In this document: positions 22,738 to 25,724 of the stretch, piece by piece
Position numbering within the stretch: position 1 is the first letter of the stretch
Layout of the letters: the number at the start of each line of letters is the position of its first letter
Assembly (NCBI GenBank): GCA_002390525.1
Contig: DGPR01000010.1
Location: 1-25,724 of the forward strand
Source of the DNA: Cellvibrionales bacterium UBA4435
Lineage (GTDB): Bacteria; Pseudomonadota; Gammaproteobacteria; Pseudomonadales; Porticoccaceae
Length of the DNA stretch: 25,724 nt
Direction of reading: 5' to 3'
Notes under the pieces: generated by a model
Database searches by the model: none
Told to the model about the DNA's origin: nothing
The model's input: the letters and a program-made list of their open reading frames with translations, nothing else
Translations under genes and position numbers: made by a program

Positions 22738-25059
22738 TTATCTGTCTTCACTAAAGATAAACTTAGGTTTGAAGATATAGGCCATTGAGGGCATTAAGAA
22801 CAATGCACTAAAGGCAGATACTGAGAGCCAAATGGCTATCAGCATACCCATTTCTGCTTGGAAGCGCAGCGAAGAGTATGACCATACAGCGATACTAGCA
22901 ATCAATACGAACGCTGTTACCAAAACGCCCCTACCTGCACAATGCAACGATAGGTTAATTGACTCTAATATTGACTTACCGCTGTCAAATTCCATCTTCA
23001 TTCGATCACAAATATAAAGTGCATAGTCCACACCGAGACCAATACCTAATGCAGCAACAGGCACTGTATTAATATTCATACCGATATTCTGATAAGCCAT
23101 GAATGCGAAAGTAACCATATTTGCAAGAACAACAGGAACCATAAAGAACATACCTGCAATACTTGATCGATAAACAAGGATACACATCATTACAAGTATA
23201 AATAATGCAAGCGCAATAGATTGTATCTGACCAGATAGGATTACTTCATTTACAGCAGCAATTACACCAATAGTACCTCCAGCTAGTGCAATGTTTACGT
23301 CAGGATTTGCTGCTTGGAATTTTTTAACCCTAGCAACTGCAGTTTGAATAGTTGGACCTTGTCTATCTGCGAAAAACATAGTGATCGATGCATTCATCCG
23401 ATTCACGTCAGTAAAGCGATTAAGATCTCCGGGTTCTGCTGCTCTCTCGTACATATAGATTAACTCAGCATTATTGGTTGTTGTCGAACCAAGCTCGGTA
23501 TATCTAAAATTACCTTCTCTAAGTGTTTCATTTACCGACGGTAAAATATCAGAAAGTGAAATACTACCACCAATTTGCTCCTGTTGTTCCATGTAGCGCT
23601 GGAAACGCAACATAGTGTCTAATACATGAACATTTTTGATCTGATTTTTTTCTTTTCGACCAACAACCACAAACATTCTATCTGCACCAGGGAACTGAGT
23701 ATTAATTGCGCTTGAATCTGCATTATAAAGGGCATCTGGCCACAATATTGGCGAACCCGGATTTGCGTCACCGATTGTTAACTCTACTGCACGGAAACTA
23801 CATCCGATAAACACTACTGCCGCGAGTGTAACAACAATAAATCTTGCTTTTGTTGAAGCAACACTTACACATAGATTTAAAAAGGGTCTAATTAGTAATT
23901 TATCGAGATTTAAACCGTGCGCATATGCATTTGGTTTCTTGACAAATGACAGTAAAATTGGTGTTACAACAATTGAGCTAACTGCTACTGTTGCTACCCA
24001 AACTACGGCAAGCACTACTAATTTCTGTAGCAAAGGAATTGGACTAATCGCAACGACCGTTACACAACCTGCGTCTGTACCTACTCCTAGAAGCCCTGGC
24101 CTTAACAAGTCTTTCAAAGTAATTTTTGCTGCTTCATAAGAGTCTGCTTTGTCTCCCTGGCTTTCAATTTCTTCATGAAAACGAGTTATCATCTGAACAG
24201 AATGTGACACTGCTCTAGCCGTTATAAGCATCGCTACTACTACCACCAATGGATCGAAATGAATTCCTACTAGTTTAGCCACCCCAAGCGCCCAAGTAGC
24301 ACTAATAGCTCCGGCCAAGAGAGGTAAAATGGTTCCCCTCCATGTTCTATTAATTAAAAACAATAAAACTAAGAAGATTAAACCGGCATATGTAACAAGC
24401 TCCATAGTTTCAGGTAGAAAGTGATCCACCCAGCCATATAAAATGGGGTTACCTACCAATGATATATCTACTGCATCATTGTCCAATCTATTAACTAGCT
24501 CGTATGCTTGCTTGTAAACTAAATTAGGATCTAAGAGGCTATCAAAGAAATCCACTGTAATTAATGTCGCTGATAGGTCTTTTGAAACATATGGACCATA
24601 AACAAGTGGGCTTCGGAGGATAGCTTCTTTTATGCGATCAATGTCAGCTTGATTTTCTGGAAGATTTGGCCACATATAAGGAAAACTTTGGATTCCCTCT
24701 GTAGACGCTCTTACCTCCTTAAGCTTTTTACCAGCTATAGAGTAGATCTGAAATTCATTGATCGCGTCAATCTTGTAGAGGCCCTGAGTAAGTCCATGTA
24801 TCTGCTCAAGAACAGGCATCTGGAATATATCGCCTTTTGTAGACTGAATCATAAAGGTGATAATACTAGTACCACCAAAAGTTTTCTTAAACTCCTCATG
24901 GACTTTAATGTATGGGTGCGTTCCAGGTTGCAAGTCTTCGAACACAGTTTTTACATCTATACGTACTGCAAAAGTTGCAAGAATTAAGGTCAAGGCAGCA
25001 ACTACCAATAAAACCTTTTTTCTTTGCTCTATACAGAAAATAGCGAAATTCTCTAACAT
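22738..25059 (-). CDS. RND superfamily (MMPL-type) permease, second of two
   Basis: A 773-residue two-repeat RND inner-membrane protein. The first helix is at about 14-32, a periplasmic loop follows to about 215, and helix blocks lie near 220-375 and 605-765, with a second loop between. It belongs to the RND branch often encoded next to YCF48-type and DUF1302/DUF1329 proteins. The C-terminal half keeps GLGVDYALYICDR (Asp about 678), while the equivalent N-terminal segment reads TARAVSHSVQ with no acidic residue. The ATG at 25057-25059 is chosen because GGAG lies six bases upstream; an in-frame TTG at 25074 is less likely. A strong terminator follows the stop. Confidence 0.9.
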   Translation of the reverse strand: MLENFAIFCIEQRKKVLLVVAALTLILATFAVRIDVKTVFEDLQPGTHPYIKVHEEFKKTFGGTSIITFMIQSTKGDIFQMPVLEQIHGLTQGLYKIDAINEFQIYSIAGKKLKEVRASTEGIQSFPYMWPNLPENQADIDRIKEAILRSPLVYGPYVSKDLSATLITVDFFDSLLDPNLVYKQAYELVNRLDNDAVDISLVGNPILYGWVDHFLPETMELVTYAGLIFLVLLFLINRTWRGTILPLLAGAISATWALGVAKLVGIHFDPLVVVVAMLITARAVSHSVQMITRFHEEIESQGDKADSYEAAKITLKDLLRPGLLGVGTDAGCVTVVAISPIPLLQKLVVLAVVWVATVAVSSIVVTPILLSFVKKPNAYAHGLNLDKLLIRPFLNLCVSVASTKARFIVVTLAAVVFIGCSFRAVELTIGDANPGSPILWPDALYNADSSAINTQFPGADRMFVVVGRKEKNQIKNVHVLDTMLRFQRYMEQQEQIGGSISLSDILPSVNETLREGNFRYTELGSTTTNNAELIYMYERAAEPGDLNRFTDVNRMNASITMFFADRQGPTIQTAVARVKKFQAANPDVNIALAGGTIGVIAAVNEVILSGQIQSIALALFILVMMCILVYRSSIAGMFFMVPVVLANMVTFAFMAYQNIGMNINTVPVAALGIGLGVDYALYICDRMKMEFDSGKSILESINLSLHCAGRGVLVTAFVLIASIAVWSYSSLRFQAEMGMLIAIWLSVSAFSALFLMPSMAYIFKPKFIFSEDR

Positions 25060-25064
25060 CTTTT

Positions 25065-25069
25065 TCTCC
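25065..25069 (-). promoter_or_regulatory. Ribosome binding site deciding the second RND start
   Basis: GGAGA on the minus strand sits just before the ATG at 25059. It favours that ATG over the TTG at 25074, which overlaps the site's upstream side. Confidence 0.65.
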
Positions 25070-25123
25070 AACAATCCAAATTAACCAAAAATTTATTAAG
25101 TAGGCTTAAATATTCAATATGTT

Positions 25124-25724
25124 CTATTCGTGCAACAACGTCCATTCACGAGTTTTTAAGTCTAGTGAACCCACTGTCGCCCCTACTGCTAGGCCTTTTC
25201 CGTCAATAATAACCATCTCTGAGTGAGAGGTATAATCGGTACTAGAAATATTCATAGGCTCAAAATTAGTCAGATCACTAGTAAAAGTCATCCATTTTCC
25301 CTTGTTGCCAATAGCTACCCATCGATCAATTGCATCTGACCATTGGACATCCATCATATGCTCAGTCATACCAGATTCCTGTGGTGATATATATGTCCAT
25401 GTCGCGCCACCATCTTTTGTACTTACTGTTACTCCTGCTAGACCGACTATAGTAATTTCATTATCGTTTCTTGCGTCAATTGCACCGAAACTATTTGGGC
25501 TATCAGATTGTATTTCTTCCCAGTTTAATCCGTCATCACGAGTAATAAATATACGGCCATACTCGGCTGCAACGTAATATGTACCGTTAGGTGTTTTTAC
25601 TACATCGTTCATGAAGATGTCGTCTAGCTCACATCCACATTCTGGTTTAAGTCTCGACCAGGTTTTACCGTAATCTTTAGATCTTAAAACTGCACCCATT
25701 TCACCAACGGTTACGGCTTCTCCA
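25124..25724 (-). CDS. YCF48/BNR-repeat protein, C-terminal part (runs off right edge)
   Basis: At least 199 residues; the reading frame stays open to the right edge (GEAVTVGEMGAVLRS), so the N-terminus and any signal peptide lie outside. Repeated Asp-box motifs of beta-propellers are visible: SKDYGKTW, TRDDGLNW and STKDGGATW, each about 40-45 residues apart, with a weaker copy TSDLTNF. This is the YCF48-like propeller type. In proteobacteria such proteins are found next to RND permeases of the kind encoded 64 bases downstream, where they are presumed periplasmic partners. The first ATG inside the window (25699) is not a real start. Confidence 0.85.
   Translation of the reverse strand, partial: GEAVTVGEMGAVLRSKDYGKTWSRLKPECGCELDDIFMNDVVKTPNGTYYVAAEYGRIFITRDDGLNWEEIQSDSPNSFGAIDARNDNEITIVGLAGVTVSTKDGGATWTYISPQESGMTEHMMDVQWSDAIDRWVAIGNKGKWMTFTSDLTNFEPMNISSTDYTSHSEMVIIDGKGLAVGATVGSLDLKTREWTLLHE

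Noticed and set aside
1..25724. CRISPR arrays, insertion sequences, prophage or toxin-antitoxin genes
   Set aside because: I found no regularly spaced repeats, no transposase or integrase motifs, and no short gene pairs of that kind.

Overview
The window reads as a compact, visibly AT-rich chromosome segment of a gammaproteobacterium. QueF of the long type, AlaA, PdxB, EpmC, YheU, a GcvR-like protein, TrmL, MnmC and CmoB are together a gammaproteobacterial set. Low GC, very short intergenic gaps and two long-chain flavodoxins would fit a marine lineage, but that is inference and the order is not resolved. No transposase, integrase, CRISPR array or phage gene is visible, and no gene-free stretch exceeds 300 bases.

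Region 1 (1-4040): the start of a nucleotide-sugar dehydratase/epimerase gene runs off the left edge. Then come tRNA-Ser(GGA), a YdjA-type nitroreductase, queF, a YadGH-type ABC transporter and a tRNA-Glu/tRNA-Gly pair behind a near-consensus promoter. Everything here is on the minus strand.

Region 2 (4041-9403): msrB and alaA are divergent; epmC-pdxB form a minus-strand pair convergent with alaA. An unrecognised 230-residue protein follows, preceded by a perfect 12-bp inverted repeat, then yheU and a GcvR-like two-ACT-domain protein.

Region 3 (9501-17140, plus strand): trmL-fldB-mnmC are tightly packed, followed by a large M16C (presequence protease-like) metalloprotease, a hotdog thioesterase and cmoB. 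TrmL, MnmC and CmoB, with QueF upstream, all serve tRNA wobble position 34.

Region 4 (17157-25724, minus strand): a second flavodoxin lies downstream of a three-gene envelope cassette: an RND/MMPL permease, a LolA-like periplasmic protein and an outer-membrane beta-barrel. Two tRNA-Arg genes that differ at only three bases (anticodon TCG versus ACG, plus one compensated acceptor pair) separate this cassette from a second RND permease and a YCF48-type repeat protein cut by the right edge.

The strongest candidates for something under-described are the RND-LolA-barrel cassette with its second RND partner, the twin tRNA-Arg genes, and the orphan protein with its upstream inverted repeat.
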